Source of the DNA: Croceivirga sp.
GTDB lineage: Bacteria; Bacteroidota; Bacteroidia; Flavobacteriales; Flavobacteriaceae
Length of the DNA stretch: 64,000 bases
Direction: 5' to 3'
NCBI GenBank assembly: GCA_028284935.1
Contig: JANQQQ010000025.1
Location: 1 to 64,000, forward strand
The translations under genes were made by a program, and so were the position numbers. This document shows positions 53,337 through 60,989 of the stretch, in pieces. Numbering within the stretch: position 1 is the first letter of the stretch; the number at the start of each line of letters is the position of its first letter. A model generated the notes under the pieces. The model had not been told where the DNA came from. It did no database searches and worked only from the letters and a program-made list of their open reading frames with translations.

Positions 53337-55289
53337 ATGGACAGTGATATCGACAAACAATCCAAAAGTCAGGTCATTTTTCAAGAAAACGCTACATCAT
53401 TAATGGAACAGCTGGCCAAGGCCAAAATGGATTATAATTCCCTTGCTGAAAACATCTCCCAAGGGCTGGCGCGATGTCAGATTATTTGTGATGCCAACGG
53501 TGTTCCAAAAGACTATAGAATATTGAGCGCCAATACAGCTTATGAAAAGCATACAGGTATCAACAGGCATATTGCCATTGGCAAAACCATATTGGAAATT
53601 TATCCTGATATCGAAAAATCATGGATTGACACCTATGGAAGGGTTGCGCTGACCCAAAAAACGGAAATTATAACAGGTTACAACCATAACACCAAAAGAT
53701 ATTACCGTTCTGTGGCCTATTCGGACACCCCTGGCGAATTTATGATGCTTTTTGAGGATACCACGCATCAAAATGAATTGGAGAAAGCCTATGAGTTGGT
53801 CAGTAAATCAATGAAGGTAAGCAATGATTTGCTTTCCAATATGCCCGAGGGTTATAAAAGAGGAGAAGTCATTTGTGATGGGAATAATACACCCATCGAT
53901 TTCAGAATTTTGGAAGTCAACGAAGCGTACCAAAAACAAACTGGAATTAATTTGGATAACTTCATTGGGAAAACCATGCTAGAGGTTTTTCCCAATGTAG
54001 AAAAAACATGGATTGAGACCATTGGAAAAGTAGCCCTTTCAGGAGAAGCAACACATTTTGTCGATTACAACCATAATACGAATAAGTACTTTGAAATCTC
54101 GGTGTTCTCCCCAAAGCATGGTGAATTTGCCCTGTTTATCAAAGATGTCACATCCAGGGAGAACGCCAGAATAAAGTTGGAGGAAGCCTATCGCAAGGTG
54201 GAAGAAAGTGAGCAATTAAAATCTGCATTTTTGGCGAATATGTCACATGAAATTCGCACTCCACTTAATGCCGTATTGGGTTTTGCTGAGTTGTTGGAGG
54301 AAAAGGAATTGGATAAGCAAGAGGAGCAAAAATGTTTGGAGAACATTAAAAGTTCCGGCCATCGACTTCTGACCATCGTTTCCGATATATTGGACATCTC
54401 AAAACTGGAAGCCAACCAACAAAAGCTCAACTTTACCACAAATAACCTCAATCAAATTATTAAAAGACTCCATGAGCAATTTAAGGTGATCAATAGTAAT
54501 CCTGCTTTGGAGATTTCTTGTTTTAAAGCATTGGAAGATAACAACGCCACTATTAAAACAGATGCTACACGCTTGGAACAAATCCTTTCCAACCTGTTGG
54601 AAAATGCACTAAAACACACCAAGGAAGGATTTATTAGATTTGGATACCTATTGAAAGGCGATTTTTTGGAATTCTTTGTTCAAGACAGTGGTGCCGGAAT
54701 AAAAAAGGAAGACCGGGAAACCATCTTTAAACGCTTTGGGCAAGCCACCAACAAAACAGAGATCAATCAAGGTACTGGCCTGGGAATTCCCATAGCTGAA
54801 GGTTTTACCCAGCTCTTTGGTGGAAAAATGTGGTTGGATTCAGAACTTGGAAAGGGAAGTACTTTTTATTTTGCCATCCCCTATCTCCCAAATTCTCCGG
54901 ACCTTAACCAAACTAAAAAACCGACTATTTTGGTTGCAGAGGATGAAGAAGCCAATTTTTTACTTCTGCAACTCTGGCTCAAGAAGTATTGCCACCTCAT
55001 CCACGCCAACGATGGCCACGAAACGGTTGCCCTTGTAAAAGAAAACAAGGATATCGATTTGGTCCTAATGGACATAAAAATGCCCTATCTTAATGGAATT
55101 GAAGCCACTAAGGAAATTCGAAAATCCAATGAACAAATTCCGATAATTGCTCAAACCGCCTTCATCATGGATGATGAAAGAGAGGAAATCCGCAGTGCCG
55201 GCTGCAATGAAATTATATCGAAGCCCATACAGCGCGAAGATTTCAAGAAACTACTGACCAGTTATATCCCACACCTTACCTTTGCCTAA
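53337..55289 (+). CDS. Hybrid sensor histidine kinase with two PAS domains
   Basis: 650 residues from ATG 53337 (the frame is open earlier, but inside metG). Two PAS repeats (about 30-140 and 160-280) share the phrase GIN...IGKTxLE(I/V)xP(D/N)(I/V)EK(S/T)WI, so one arose by duplication of the other. A HisKA domain follows with MSHEIRTPLNAVLGFAELLE (phospho-His), then HATPase (NLLENALKHTKEG, GTGLGIPIAEGF) and a C-terminal receiver domain (VAEDEE and phospho-acceptor in VLMDIKMPYLNGIEAT). No membrane helix is seen, so it senses a cytoplasmic signal. A phosphorelay partner is not adjacent. A near-consensus box TATCTTTA is at 53278-53285. Confidence 0.93.
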   Translation: MDSDIDKQSKSQVIFQENATSLMEQLAKAKMDYNSLAENISQGLARCQIICDANGVPKDYRILSANTAYEKHTGINRHIAIGKTILEIYPDIEKSWIDTYGRVALTQKTEIITGYNHNTKRYYRSVAYSDTPGEFMMLFEDTTHQNELEKAYELVSKSMKVSNDLLSNMPEGYKRGEVICDGNNTPIDFRILEVNEAYQKQTGINLDNFIGKTMLEVFPNVEKTWIETIGKVALSGEATHFVDYNHNTNKYFEISVFSPKHGEFALFIKDVTSRENARIKLEEAYRKVEESEQLKSAFLANMSHEIRTPLNAVLGFAELLEEKELDKQEEQKCLENIKSSGHRLLTIVSDILDISKLEANQQKLNFTTNNLNQIIKRLHEQFKVINSNPALEISCFKALEDNNATIKTDATRLEQILSNLLENALKHTKEGFIRFGYLLKGDFLEFFVQDSGAGIKKEDRETIFKRFGQATNKTEINQGTGLGIPIAEGFTQLFGGKMWLDSELGKGSTFYFAIPYLPNSPDLNQTKKPTILVAEDEEANFLLLQLWLKKYCHLIHANDGHETVALVKENKDIDLVLMDIKMPYLNGIEATKEIRKSNEQIPIIAQTAFIMDDEREEIRSAGCNEIISKPIQREDFKKLLTSYIPHLTFA

Positions 55290-55306
55290 TTCTTGGCAAT
55301 ATCATA

Positions 55307-56209
55307 ATGCTCAAAGTAGCCTATCACCCCATTTACAAGCATCCTTTGCCCAATGGGCATCGCTTTCCCATGATAAAGTATGAACTGCTTCCCCAGCAAT
55401 TGCTACATGAGGGAACTTGCGAAACCGATAGTTTTTTTGAGCCCCAGATTGCGGAACAGCAACACATTTTGATGGCGCATACCGAAGATTATGTCCTTAG
55501 GCTCCAAAATCTTCAATTAAAGCCAAGTGAGGTTAGAAAAATTGGGTTCCCACTGTCCAATGAATTGGTCCAACGGGAATGTATCATTGCCGATGGGACC
55601 ATTAAAGGTTGTGAATATGCCCTAGAGCATGGCATTGCCATGAACATTGCAGGGGGCACGCATCACGCCTATACCAACCGTGGCGAGGCCTTTTGTATGC
55701 TTAATGACCAAGCTATTGGAGCTCGATATCTACTGAATCAAAAATTGGCCCATAAGATTCTCATTGCAGATCTAGATGTGCATCAGGGCAATGGGACTGC
55801 AGAAATCTTTAAAAATGATGATTCCGTGTTCACGTTTTCCATGCATGGCAAAGGCAATTATCCGTTTAAAAAGGAACAATCCGACATGGATATTCCTTTG
55901 GAAAAAGGAACGGACGACCCGACTTATTTGCAGATACTAAGAAGCACATTCCCCAGATTGATCGATGAAGTCCAACCTGATTTCATTTTCTACCTATCTG
56001 GAGTGGATGTAGTGGCTACGGACAAATTGGGAACCTTAGGTATGACGCTGGAAGGATGCAAGGAGCGTGACCGGTTTGTACTGGACACCTGCAACCAAAA
56101 TGGCATTCCGGTGCAATGCAGCATGGGAGGGGGCTATTCCCCTGACATCAAGGTCATCATTGAAGCCCATGCCAATACATTTCGATTGGCTCAAGAATTG
56201 TTTTTTTAA
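55307..56209 (+). CDS. Histone deacetylase-family amidohydrolase
   Basis: 300 residues with the arginase/deacetylase fold: ADLDVHQGNGTAEIF (Asp and His of the active site), GGTHHAYTNRGEAFCMLND, FSMHGKGNYPF, and FYLSGVDVVATDKLG near the end. The metal ligands and His-His pair of class I/II deacetylases are in place. In bacteria such enzymes remove acetyl groups from small amines (polyamines) or proteins. It follows the histidine kinase by 17 bases, so it may be co-transcribed. Confidence 0.92.
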   Translation: MLKVAYHPIYKHPLPNGHRFPMIKYELLPQQLLHEGTCETDSFFEPQIAEQQHILMAHTEDYVLRLQNLQLKPSEVRKIGFPLSNELVQRECIIADGTIKGCEYALEHGIAMNIAGGTHHAYTNRGEAFCMLNDQAIGARYLLNQKLAHKILIADLDVHQGNGTAEIFKNDDSVFTFSMHGKGNYPFKKEQSDMDIPLEKGTDDPTYLQILRSTFPRLIDEVQPDFIFYLSGVDVVATDKLGTLGMTLEGCKERDRFVLDTCNQNGIPVQCSMGGGYSPDIKVIIEAHANTFRLAQELFF

Positions 56210-56240
56210 TTTTACCTTTTATTTACCATAACTTAAACCT

Positions 56241-57086
56241 ATGCGATTTGCAGCTTTTTTTGCTTGCCTTTTTTGTACTGCCCTGTTAAATGCCCAAAAG
56301 ACCCCAGAAGCAGCAACGCCAAAAAACATGTGGCAAGACTTTACCTACGATTTGGAAACTATATTTGGAGGGATTGGCCATGCCTATTCCCGCCCTTTGC
56401 ATTGGCAAGGTGATGATTGGACTAAATTTGGAGCAATAACCCTCGGAACCGCTGCATTATTTTTGATTGATGATGAAATAGATGAATGGGCCGATGGTTT
56501 CCGGGAGGATATTCCCGATGGATTAGTTGAATACGGAAACCGCTATGGCAATCCCCAAAACAACTATGCAATTACGGGAGGTGTGTATTTAACGGGGTTG
56601 TTTTTAAGGAATGAAAAATTGAGACGAACCGGGGTATTGCTTATTTCATCTGCTACCGCTGGAGGGTTTTTGCAACAGGTGAGCAAACGGATTATCGGAA
56701 GGGCACGTCCAAAAAGTGGCGACAATTCCAGTACCTATGACCCCTTTCATCTGGACCGGGTCTTTAATTATGATTCTTTTCCCTCAGGGCACGCCATATT
56801 GGCTTTTAGCAATGCCTACGCCATTGCCAAACAGTTCAAAAGTCCGTGGATAAAGGCTGGATTGTATACGGTAGGTTCCATACCGGGTCTTGCCAGAATT
56901 GCGGACGGATTTCATTGGGTATCCGATGTTGCTTTTGGTACTGCACTCAGCATTTTTATTGTGGAAGCCATAGATAGGTACCTGGACAGGAAGTATGAGC
57001 AAAAATACAATCCGGACTCTCGGAAATCCGTGGATTGGGGCCTTAATTTTGCCCCGGGAAGAATTGGAGTTACAGTACACTTCTAG
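56241..57086 (+). CDS. Exported PAP2-family phosphatase
   Basis: 281 residues with a signal peptide (MRFAAFFACLFCTALLNAQ). The three PAP2 motifs are visible: KRIIGRARP (motif 1), PSGHAILAFSNA (motif 2, His) and RIADGFHWVSDVAFGTALS (motif 3 with Arg/His). These enzymes dephosphorylate lipids or undecaprenyl pyrophosphate on the periplasmic side. It follows the amidohydrolase gene by 31 bases and may belong to its transcript. Confidence 0.9.
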   Translation: MRFAAFFACLFCTALLNAQKTPEAATPKNMWQDFTYDLETIFGGIGHAYSRPLHWQGDDWTKFGAITLGTAALFLIDDEIDEWADGFREDIPDGLVEYGNRYGNPQNNYAITGGVYLTGLFLRNEKLRRTGVLLISSATAGGFLQQVSKRIIGRARPKSGDNSSTYDPFHLDRVFNYDSFPSGHAILAFSNAYAIAKQFKSPWIKAGLYTVGSIPGLARIADGFHWVSDVAFGTALSIFIVEAIDRYLDRKYEQKYNPDSRKSVDWGLNFAPGRIGVTVHF

Positions 57087-57121
57087 CCGTGGCTAGCTAG
57101 GTGGTGTCCAACGCTATTTTG

Positions 57122-57129
57122 TATTTTTG
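57122..57129 (+). promoter_or_regulatory. -7 box (TATTTTTG) of the ferritin gene
   Basis: TATTTTTG is a perfect TAnnTTTG, 21 bases before the ferritin ATG at 57151. Confidence 0.6.
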
Positions 57130-57150
57130 CAACATCAAAACGCTACAAGT

Positions 57151-57672
57151 ATGTTATCCAAAAAGCTGGAAAAGGCACTGAACAATCAAATCCGTATAGA
57201 AGCCGAGTCGTCACAAGTTTATCTTTCTATGGCTTCCTGGGCCGAAGTCAAGGGTTTGGAGGGCGTTGCCGGCTTTATGTACGGTCATTCCGATGAAGAG
57301 CGCATGCACATGCTCAAACTGGTCAAATACGTCAATGAGCGTGGGGGACACGCCCAAATCTCTGATTTAATGGCCCCTGAAACGGAATTTGGTTCCTTGC
57401 AAAAAATGCTTCAAAAGTTATACGACCACGAACTTTTTGTTTCGCAAAGCATCAACGAGCTGGTCCATATTACCCTTGAGGAAAAAGACTATGCCACCCA
57501 TAACTTCTTGCAGTGGTATGTTGCGGAACAATTGGAGGAAGAAGCACTGGCGAGAACGGTTTTGGATAAGATCAATCTTATTGGCGATGACAAGGGAGGA
57601 TTGTATCTATTCGATCGGGATATTCAACAACTTACTGTGGAAAGTGCTGCCTCTGATACGATGGAGGAATAG
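57151..57672 (+). CDS. Non-heme ferritin
   Basis: 173 residues from ATG 57151 (an in-frame start at 57127 overlaps the -7 box). The ferroxidase centre is readable: EAESSQVYLSMASW (Glu, Tyr), HSDEERMHMLKLVKYV (Glu, Glu, His), and the second half with LEEKDYATHNFLQWYVAEQLEEE (Glu/Gln ligands). The 24-mer oxidises Fe(II) and stores it as mineral. A 52-residue Cys-rich protein gene follows after 63 bases on the same strand. Confidence 0.95.
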   Translation: MLSKKLEKALNNQIRIEAESSQVYLSMASWAEVKGLEGVAGFMYGHSDEERMHMLKLVKYVNERGGHAQISDLMAPETEFGSLQKMLQKLYDHELFVSQSINELVHITLEEKDYATHNFLQWYVAEQLEEEALARTVLDKINLIGDDKGGLYLFDRDIQQLTVESAASDTMEE

Positions 57673-57720
57673 AGTCCAAAATTTTTTATTTAGATTTAAT
57701 TAAAATAAGTTTTTACCCCT

Positions 57721-57728
57721 TATATTTG
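57721..57728 (+). promoter_or_regulatory. -7 box (TATATTTG) of the Cys-rich small protein gene
   Basis: TATATTTG is a perfect TAnnTTTG, seven bases before the ATG at 57736, so the small gene can be made on its own message. Confidence 0.55.
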
Positions 57729-57735
57729 CCATCGT

Positions 57736-57894
57736 ATGGGCAAAAAGAAGGAAAAAAAAGGGGAGCATTTAGTCAGGTTACGCGAATTAAATCCTGGAAA
57801 ATGCAAAACCAAATGCTGCAAAAAGTATAAAAAGTCCGAAAGTAAACGCTGTAAAAAGTGTCCGTGCTTTGACCTGCTGAAAAAAGTGGCCTAG
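57736..57894 (+). CDS. Small Cys-rich basic protein
   Basis: A 52-residue frame (ATG 57736 to TAG) starting MGKKKEKKGEHLVRLRELNP. It holds six cysteines in the pattern C-x3-CC, then about ten residues, C-x2-C-x-C (KCKTKCCKKY ... RCKKCPCFDLL), set in a Lys-rich background. A metal (Zn or Fe-S) or nucleic acid-binding knuckle is suggested by pattern only. It has its own -7 box, sits 63 bases behind ferritin and overlaps the stop of the convergent gene by four bases. Similar KKCCKKYKK small proteins are familiar from other Flavobacteria, not verified here. Confidence 0.62.
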   Translation: MGKKKEKKGEHLVRLRELNPGKCKTKCCKKYKKSESKRCKKCPCFDLLKKVA

Positions 57895-58295
57895 TTATTT
57901 TTCCCCTTAGGTCGCCTAACTTCCAAGACCACTTCGGAGGTGCCCACGGCCTCCCCATTGATCAAATAAAAGGCACTTTGCCTGGCAAATTCATCACTAT
58001 GGTAACAAGGTTCCCCACAAAGAATTTGATGTTCCCGGTACACTTCATATTTTCCATTGATGTAGGTTTGGTACAAAGCGGGGTTTTCCTTTTTTAAGAG
58101 GGCTTCAAATCTTTTTTGATCCACCCAGAAATCTTTTTCGTCTTCAAGATTTCCATTGATAAAGGAAAGTTCGTGCGTAGCATCCTTTCTACCTAGTTCC
58201 AGATAAAAACCTGGGGCAGTGTCCCCTACCTGCGAAATTCCAAGGATTGGAAGGCAAAGGGACAAAAGAATACTATGTAACAAAAACGGTCTCAC
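57891..58295 (-). CDS. Exported protein of unknown function
   Basis: 134 residues from GTG 58295 with signal peptide RPFLLHSILLSLCLPILGIS. The mature domain is compact and mixed (DTAPGFYLELGRKDATHELS, GKYEVYREHQILCGEPCYH). Two cysteines in CGEPC could form a disulfide. No family is recognised. Its stop overlaps the Cys-rich gene by four bases, in convergent orientation. Confidence 0.72.
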   Translation of the reverse strand: MRPFLLHSILLSLCLPILGISQVGDTAPGFYLELGRKDATHELSFINGNLEDEKDFWVDQKRFEALLKKENPALYQTYINGKYEVYREHQILCGEPCYHSDEFARQSAFYLINGEAVGTSEVVLEVRRPKGKNN

Positions 58296-58381
58296 GTTGA
58301 TAAGTACGTACTATTTGACGATTAAAGACGCCAAACGTTGCGCTTTTTCCTTTAAGTTATTGTTAAATCCTCATTTGATAT

Positions 58382-58410
58382 AAAAAAAAGGGCAAACTGC
58401 CCTTTTTTCT
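58382..58410. terminator. Bidirectional terminator behind ssb
   Basis: GGGCA-AAC-TGCCC (58390-58402) is flanked by AAAAAAAA and TTTTTT, so it can stop transcription in both directions. On the minus strand it ends the ssb gene (stop at 58429). Confidence 0.8.
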
Positions 58411-58428
58411 GTATAATCGGTATGCTTT

Positions 58429-58761
58429 CTATTTTCCAAGCATCAAAAGTTCATTACAACGTACTTCGGTGATATACCGTTTTTCCCCTTCTTTGGTTTC
58501 ATAGGAACGATGGGTGAGTTTGCCTTCAACGGCCACTTGCTTTCCTTTGGTCAAATAATTTTCCACGATTTCTGCGGTCTTACCCCAGGCCACAATATTG
58601 TGCCACTGGGTATCCTCTACTTTTTGCCCCTGTGCATTTTTATAATGATCACTGGTGGCAATGGAAAATTTGGCAAGTTTACTTCCGTTTTCCAAGCTTA
58701 CGATTTCTGGGTCCTGCCCCAAGTTTCCAATCAACTGTACTTTGTTTTTTAGCGCGTTCAT
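58429..58761 (-). CDS. ssb: Single-stranded DNA-binding protein, short form
   Basis: 110 residues with the OB-fold pattern MNALKNKVQLIGNLGQDPEI, WHNIVAWGKTAEIVENYLTKG and YITEVRCNELLMLGK. The protein ends right at the OB domain: the acidic C-terminal tail (usually DDDIPF-like) that recruits repair proteins is absent. Flavobacteria have this short second type beside a longer canonical SSB. It is monocistronic with a terminator behind it; the canonical mutY/gldD neighbours are absent. Confidence 0.93.
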   Translation of the reverse strand: MNALKNKVQLIGNLGQDPEIVSLENGSKLAKFSIATSDHYKNAQGQKVEDTQWHNIVAWGKTAEIVENYLTKGKQVAVEGKLTHRSYETKEGEKRYITEVRCNELLMLGK

Positions 58762-59036
58762 AATTTTAGATTTTTAGATAAACAGTTCATACTATCGAAT
58801 ATCCTTCACTCGACAGGGCAAACCTAATAGGGATGATCCAAAGGATTCGGTTATCACCCATTTACTTTCGGTTGTAAACGTTTGTAGTCGTTTAAATTCG
58901 ACTATAATCCCAATGAATAGGCAACTATCTGGAAGTTTACGCACTGCAAGGACTTTTAAATAAGGGTACATCGCCTTCCTCATTAGAAAAATAAATGGAT
59001 TACTCTCGCTTTATGTATCTTTAAGGAAAAACCAAA
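58762..59036. other. 275-base intergenic region between ssb and the yjdJ-like gene
   Basis: No convincing gene. A 63-codon frame is open on the minus strand (58792-58983) but shows no family likeness. A near-consensus box TATCTTTA lies just upstream of the next gene near 59017-59024. Otherwise I see nothing. Confidence 0.4.
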
Positions 59037-59330
59037 GTGAGCTATCAACTGATTGACAACGAAGAAAAAAAACGCTACGAATTTCGATTACCGGAGCATA
59101 CCCCCTTTATCGAATACATCCGAACTAAAGATAAAATCTACCTCACCCATACCGAAGTCCCCAAGGAATTGGAGGGCAAAGGTATTGGGACAGCATTGGT
59201 GAAACAGGCATTGGAGGAAGTCAAAAAACAAGATTGGACCTTGATTCCCCTTTGCCCCTTCGTGGCCTTATACATCAAACGACATCCGGAATGGAAGGCA
59301 TTGGTTTTAAAAGGGATTAATATCGGATAA
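59037..59330 (+). CDS. YjdJ-type small N-acetyltransferase
   Basis: 97 residues from GTG 59037. This is the small GNAT-like group COG2388: YEFRLPEHTPFIEYIRTKDK, then HTEVPKELEGKGIGTALVKQ (acetyl-CoA loop ending GKGIGTAL) and LIPLCPFVALYIKRHPEW. It is followed directly by the Fe-S protein gene. The same two genes (yjdJ and yjdI) are neighbours in E. coli, so the pair is functionally linked, though the role is unknown. Confidence 0.88.
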   Translation: MSYQLIDNEEKKRYEFRLPEHTPFIEYIRTKDKIYLTHTEVPKELEGKGIGTALVKQALEEVKKQDWTLIPLCPFVALYIKRHPEWKALVLKGINIG

Positions 59331-59332
59331 CG

Positions 59333-59755
59333 ATGGAAAAGGAAATTGTAAAAGAGTACACCACTGGCGACTTTACAGTGGTTTGGAAACCCAAGAAATG
59401 TATTCACTCAGAAATATGCTGGCGTACCTTACCTGAAGTGTACGATCCCAAGGGCAAACCCTGGATCAAACCGGAAAACGCCTCAGTGGAAGCACTTAAA
59501 TCCCAAATTGAAAAATGCCCGTCCGGTGCATTGACCTATAAAACCAAAGGAGAAACAAAAATGGAAGAAACCAAAATCACGGAATGCAATATCGTTGAAA
59601 ATGGACCCTTGCTGGTCAGTGGTAACCTAAAGGTTGTTTTAGCGGACGGAACCGAAGAAACCAAAAAAAGATCGACCGCTTTTTGCAGATGCGGTGCTTC
59701 AAACAACAAACCCTATTGTGATGGTACCCATAAAGATATTGATTTTATAGGCTGA
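59333..59755 (+). CDS. Fe-S protein: YjdI-type mono-cluster domain fused to CDGSH domain
   Basis: 140 residues in two parts. The N-terminal part has the YjdI/Fer4_19 pattern (KCIHSEICWRTLPEVYDP ... KCPSGALTY, three cysteines). The C-terminal part has the CDGSH signature CRCGASNNKPYCDGTH (3 Cys, 1 His), which binds a redox-active [2Fe-2S] cluster. It is two bases behind the yjdJ-like gene. Likely role: redox or Fe-S handling. The fusion occurs in other Bacteroidota. Confidence 0.92.
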   Translation: MEKEIVKEYTTGDFTVVWKPKKCIHSEICWRTLPEVYDPKGKPWIKPENASVEALKSQIEKCPSGALTYKTKGETKMEETKITECNIVENGPLLVSGNLKVVLADGTEETKKRSTAFCRCGASNNKPYCDGTHKDIDFIG

Positions 59756-59779
59756 TCCCTATCCCGTATTTAGCGGTAT

Positions 59780-60979
59780 TTAGTCCTTAAGATGGTGGAA
59801 TTGGTAGCACTGCCTGGCAATTTCCAGTTCCTCATTGGTAGGAACCACCAATAGGCGGACCTTACTTTCCACAGCCTGAAATTCGGAAACCTCCTTTGTA
59901 GTATCGATCGTGGCGTTCTTCCTTTCGTCCATTACAATGCCAAAGGATTCCAAGCCCTCGCAGATTATTTTTCGCAACAACACAGAATTCTCCCCAATAC
60001 CTGCAGTAAATAGGATGGCATCCACCCCATTGAGGATGGCCAAATAGGCGCCTATGTATTTCTTGATACGATGGGCGGTCATCGCTAAGGCCAATTGGCA
60101 ATCCGTATCCCCCTCTTGGGCAAGCTTTTGGATTTCCCTAAGGTCGGAATGTCCTGTTAATCCCAAAAGACCACTTTCTTTTTGGAGCAGGGCGTTAGCC
60201 TCTTTGGAATCCATACCACAGGAATCCATGAGAAAAAAGACCACAGATTGGTCAATATCCCCACTTCGGGTGCCCATAATCAATCCATTTGAAGGTCCAA
60301 AACCCAAGGAGTGCTCCACACTTTTTCCATCTTTTACCGCCGTAATGCTACAGCCGTTGCCAAGATGGATACTGACCAATTTTGACGAAGAGGTCCCAAG
60401 ATGGGCAATGGCCTTTTCCGACACGTACTTATGGCTAGTGCCATGAAATCCGTACGCCTTTATTTGATGGGCCTCCGTCAGTTTTTTGGGAATGGCATAG
60501 CGATGTGCTTTTTTGGGGATACTTTGGTGAAAGGCGGTATCAAAAACGGCCACCTGTTTCGCCTTGGGGAAAAGTGTTTGGGCCACTTCTATGCCTATGG
60601 CATTGGCAGGATTGTGCAGCGGCGCCAAAAAGGAAAGCTCCTTTATCCTTTTTAGTACCCTTTCATTAATTTCGGCGGCGGTGCTAAAGGAATCACCACC
60701 ATGTACGACCCTATGCCCCACTATATCAATGTCGCCGTCGGAATCCAGCACCCCATTTTTAGGGTCTTTTATCAATCCCATAAGCTGTTCCAGTCCCTCC
60801 TTATGGTCATTGATGCGCATTTCCTCGCTCAATGAGAAATCCCCCTTTTTATAATGGATCTTCGCATCCTCCTGGCCCAGTCGTTCCACCATCCCTTTAC
60901 ACAACACCTGTCCCTTTGGCATTACGATGACCTGGAATTTAATGGAAGAACTTCCGGAATTAATGATCAATAGCTTCAT
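59780..60979 (-). CDS. ackA: Acetate kinase
   Basis: Interconverts acetyl phosphate and ADP with acetate and ATP. 399 residues with the ASKHA fold: the start MKLLIINSGSSSIKFQV, the substrate motif HRVVHGGDSF, ALAPLHNPANAIGIE (here SFLAPLHNPANAIG), FDTAFHQSIP, YGFHGTSHKYV and the phosphate motif HLGNGCSITAVKDGKS. It lies 10 bases behind pta, the standard operon for acetate overflow and acetyl phosphate formation. Confidence 0.97.
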   Translation of the reverse strand: MKLLIINSGSSSIKFQVIVMPKGQVLCKGMVERLGQEDAKIHYKKGDFSLSEEMRINDHKEGLEQLMGLIKDPKNGVLDSDGDIDIVGHRVVHGGDSFSTAAEINERVLKRIKELSFLAPLHNPANAIGIEVAQTLFPKAKQVAVFDTAFHQSIPKKAHRYAIPKKLTEAHQIKAYGFHGTSHKYVSEKAIAHLGTSSSKLVSIHLGNGCSITAVKDGKSVEHSLGFGPSNGLIMGTRSGDIDQSVVFFLMDSCGMDSKEANALLQKESGLLGLTGHSDLREIQKLAQEGDTDCQLALAMTAHRIKKYIGAYLAILNGVDAILFTAGIGENSVLLRKIICEGLESFGIVMDERKNATIDTTKEVSEFQAVESKVRLLVVPTNEELEIARQCYQFHHLKD

Positions 60980-60989
60980 AGGTCCCGTT

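Noticed and set aside
58792-58983. Open frame of 63 codons on the minus strand upstream of ssb
   Set aside because: Sequence shows no known motif, and it would sit in the promoter region of ssb without support from a -7 box.
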